Assembly: GCA_963377175.1 (NCBI GenBank)
Contig: CAUJNA010002846.1
Coordinates: 100,001 to 164,000 of the forward strand
Direction of reading: 5' to 3'
Origin: Effrenium voratum
Taxonomy: Eukaryota > Sar > Dinophyceae > Suessiales > Symbiodiniaceae
DNA: 64,000 nt
Position numbers and translations under genes: made by a program. Below, piece after piece: positions 1 to 64,000 of the stretch (the first letter of the stretch is position 1; each line of letters starts with the position of its first letter). A model generated the notes under the pieces. That model did not search any database. It was not told the DNA's origin and saw only the letters and a program-made list of their open reading frames with translations.

Positions 1-332
1 TAAAATGCCAGACTCATCACATGGCCGGTGTGTTTTTTTTGAGGCTTGGAATCCCTGTTTGTGATTGAGGCACAAGTTTGAGTTTGGGGGGGCGTCTGAA
101 AAAAGCCGGGTCCCTGGTGTGGAATTCTGACTCCAAGCTGCCCACACTGGAGGTAGGGGTGCTCCACCCCCCCCGCCCAGGTGTCGTTTTTTGAGGCTCG
201 CTCAACCAAAAAGGACATCTGCTTTGGGTTGGGCAGGGGGGTGGGGTTCAGATGTACATCTTTGGAGAAAAACCCAGTTGACATCTTTGGAGAAAAACAA
301 CCGGGTAGGGGGTTCACATCTGAAAGCCTGCC

Positions 333-412
333 ACTTCTGCGAACACGGCCTTCCCAAAAAAGAAAAAACCAGGGGCCACTGTGAACACGGCCTTCCCAAA
401 AAAGAAAAAACA
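333..412. repeat. Repeated GAACACGGCCTTCCC motif, tandem pair
   Basis: Two copies of a block reading GAACACGGCCTTCCCAAAAA sit about 45 bases apart, joined by AAACCAGGGGCCACTG. The same block recurs at 866-973. It lies beyond the last traced channel exon, probably in its intron. Nature unknown. Confidence 0.6.
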
Positions 413-713
413 ACAACAAATAATTCGCTTCGAGCAATCCCCGCCCTCCACACTCACGAGCTTACGACCGTCGACACGGGTGTGTAAATTCAAGCATGGT
501 TTTCGAGTGGCTTGGGGCCTATGACTGCTCAACAAGCTTTGCATTGAGAGCCTTCTCCACCTGTCTGTGTGCCAAACTCCACTTGTTTGCGAGCCGATCT
601 CGAGAACTCAAACATCGGTTCCGTTAACAAAAGCCAAGCCCCTTCCAAAAAGAAACCCGACGGGGTATTAAACGAAGTTGCTTATTCACAGCCCGATGCA
701 ACACAAAAGCGTC

Positions 714-796
714 GGGATCCACTGGCGGGCCGCTCTGGCGGGATACTGGGCGGGATCCACTGGCGAGCTGCTCTGGCGGGATACTTGGCGGGGGCG
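714..796. repeat. Direct duplication of a 38-39 bp unit
   Basis: A unit beginning GGGATCCACTGGCG and ending with GGCGGGATACT occurs twice back to back with a few substitutions. No coding role is evident. Confidence 0.7.
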
Positions 797-865
797 TGGT
801 GTAGAAGCATCGCAAACGCGGATTCTAACATAAACTCTAACAACCCCTTCCTGTCGGGTGGGGAA

Positions 866-973
866 AAACCAGGGGCCACTGCGAACACGGCCTTCCCAAA
901 AAAGTTAATATGTATATATATATATATATATATTTAAAAAAAAGGGGCCACTGCGAACACGGGCTTCCCAAAA
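866..973. repeat. Second pair of GAACACGGCCTTCCC blocks around a TA tract
   Basis: Two further copies of the block at 333-412 flank a TA dinucleotide tract at about 909-935. The arrangement suggests the TA tract arose inside a duplicated element. Confidence 0.55.
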
Positions 974-1388
974 AGTGGCGAAAGACCGGAACTCAGGTTC
1001 CACCCCCAAGGCTAACCCCGACCAATTCAACTCAGGGGCCCAATGGCAAACAACCAGACTTGAGGCCCAAAACCAATCCATCGACCCGGGAAACAGGATT
1101 CCCGCGAAGTTTTTTGCCCCATGACTCGAATTCGAGGATGAAACCGCAGGCTCCAGGTCACTTCTGGAGGCAAAACACAAAGTTTTGCGTGGGGACCCCA
1201 GGGACTCGTGACCGTTTCAGTGGCACGTTTTTGGAGTTGGTACCCCTTCGTGGATTTAAAGGGAAACCAAAAAGGCGACAAAACCACCCCATTTTGGTAT
1301 AACCATTTGCCTCCCAAAAGAAAGGAGCACAACCACCCCACTTTGGTTGTTGCCATTTGGACTCTCTGGAACGAGCTTACACATCCCT

Positions 1389-1500
1389 TCTTGGTTGGCG
1401 TTGGAAGGGGAGCAAACACTTAATTTTTAGCAGTTCAGTGGGGATTTCCCACTAAACCACAATAAGCAAAAATATAAAATGCTTCCCAACGACAACCATG
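1389..1500. repeat. Inverted-repeat element, family B copy 1
   Basis: Starts near GTTGGCGTTGGAAGGGGAGC and ends TTCCCAACGACAACCATG, so GTTG...GGGAG at one end pairs with the CCCAAC...CAAC end. A small central hairpin TTTAGCAGTT...CCACTAAACC is shared by all family B copies. Likely a non-autonomous transposon of MITE type. Confidence 0.65.
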
Positions 1501-1553
1501 CCTTAAGGACCGGACCGGGCAACCCATGTCAACGCAGCGGCCCAAAGTTTTGC

Positions 1554-63430
<61,877 letters not shown>

Positions 63431-63483
63431 CTGAGCAGTGGATTTGAATGGAGCAAACCCTTTCCTTGGTTGCTGGTGAGCCC

Positions 63484-63560
63484 TCTGCAACAAGTGCTCA
63501 ACTTTTTGTGGGTCCAATGGAACATCCACAAAGTTTCCACCAAAAAGATACGTCCCAAAG
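63484..63560. repeat. Family F-like fragment
   Basis: CAACAAGTGCTCAACTTTTT, GTGGGTCCAATGG and CACCAAAAAGATACG; diverged. Confidence 0.4.
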
Positions 63561-63596
63561 AACCGCTGCCAAATAGCCCTAAAGTTTCTTTGTTGT

Positions 63597-63710
63597 CTAG
63601 GTCCTCCAGTAGGGGTTAGAATAAGGGTACCCCTTTTTTCTGTCGTCTATTTTATTGGGGGAACCATCCCCCTACAAAAGGGTAAAAGGGCACTACTGGG
63701 GGACCTAGTT
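63597..63710. repeat. Inverted-repeat element, family C copy
   Basis: CTAGGTCCTCCAGTAGGGG to ACTGGGGGACCTAG; intact terminal arms. Confidence 0.85.
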
Positions 63711-64000
63711 AAATCATTTCACGGAACGTTTGAAACCTCACTCCCTGACTTGGGCTTTGGGGAAGTTCCGTCCCTGAAGGGCACATGAGACTAAACAAAA
63801 AAAAAACGCCGAATTGTACCGGGAGGGAACCACGCCAACGGCCAGTGACCTGCAAAACTCTTTGTCGGCAAACGAGACCGTCTTTATTGGGCAAGCGATT
63901 GGGCAAGCAGCCCTGCTCTATTTAGTGGGGAACTAATAGATTTGAGAAGTCCTGGAATGCAGTATGGCTCCTCCAGATTAATCCGAAGAAGACGCTAGGT

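Overview
This window looks like nuclear DNA of a dinoflagellate. It is gene-poor, packed with short palindromic repeat elements and long microsatellites, and has no bacterial-style dense reading frames. Short, GC-rich coding patches are scattered 1-5 kb apart. They are bounded by AG|G acceptors and a mix of GT, GC and apparently GA donors, which is the splice-site usage known from dinoflagellates. A broken reverse transcriptase and a broken copy of a protein type I recall as highly repeated in dinoflagellate genomes point the same way. The long introns would suit a large-genome lineage, but I cannot name the species.

The main content is one very large gene on the minus strand. I can trace 30 candidate exons from about 63.4 kb down to 1.55 kb. 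Together they give about 2.2 kb of coding sequence, roughly 725 codons, or about 3.5 percent of the span. Exons are 29-126 nt and introns average about 2 kb. Proposed reading phases match at nearly every junction. In order, the exons encode an N-terminal region with probable ankyrin-repeat pieces (42.1-39.2 kb), a pre-membrane region (36-27.7 kb), and a six-helix cation-channel core: S1 at 25.0 kb, an S1-S2 link at 23.9 and 21.9 kb, S2 at 18.3 kb, S3 at 16.7 kb, S4 at 15.0 kb, the S4-S5 link at 12.0 kb, S5 at 10.1 kb, the pore region at 7.4 and 5.9 kb, and S6 at 5.9/5.2 kb. A post-S6 exon lies at 1.55 kb. No stop codon exon was found, so the gene runs off the left edge; the 5' end is also unproven. 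Best description: an ankyrin-repeat, TRP-like ion-transport protein of the plasma membrane or an internal membrane.

The introns hold about a dozen families of short (70-180 bp) inverted-repeat elements, named A to K below. Many are present in 4-16 copies. There is also a 1.6-kb AAGC/AGGC satellite (43.8-45.4 kb), a 770-bp TACA array (50.5-51.2 kb), a GA tract (58.5-59.0 kb), GGAACC minisatellites, a truncated retroelement (19.6-20.95 kb, minus strand) lying between two such minisatellites, and a pseudogene fragment (36.7-37.3 kb, minus strand).

No rRNA, intact tRNA, CRISPR array, operon or complete intron-free gene was recognised. All calls were made by eye, and exon edges are proposals based on phase and splice-site fit. 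Transcript data would decide them.
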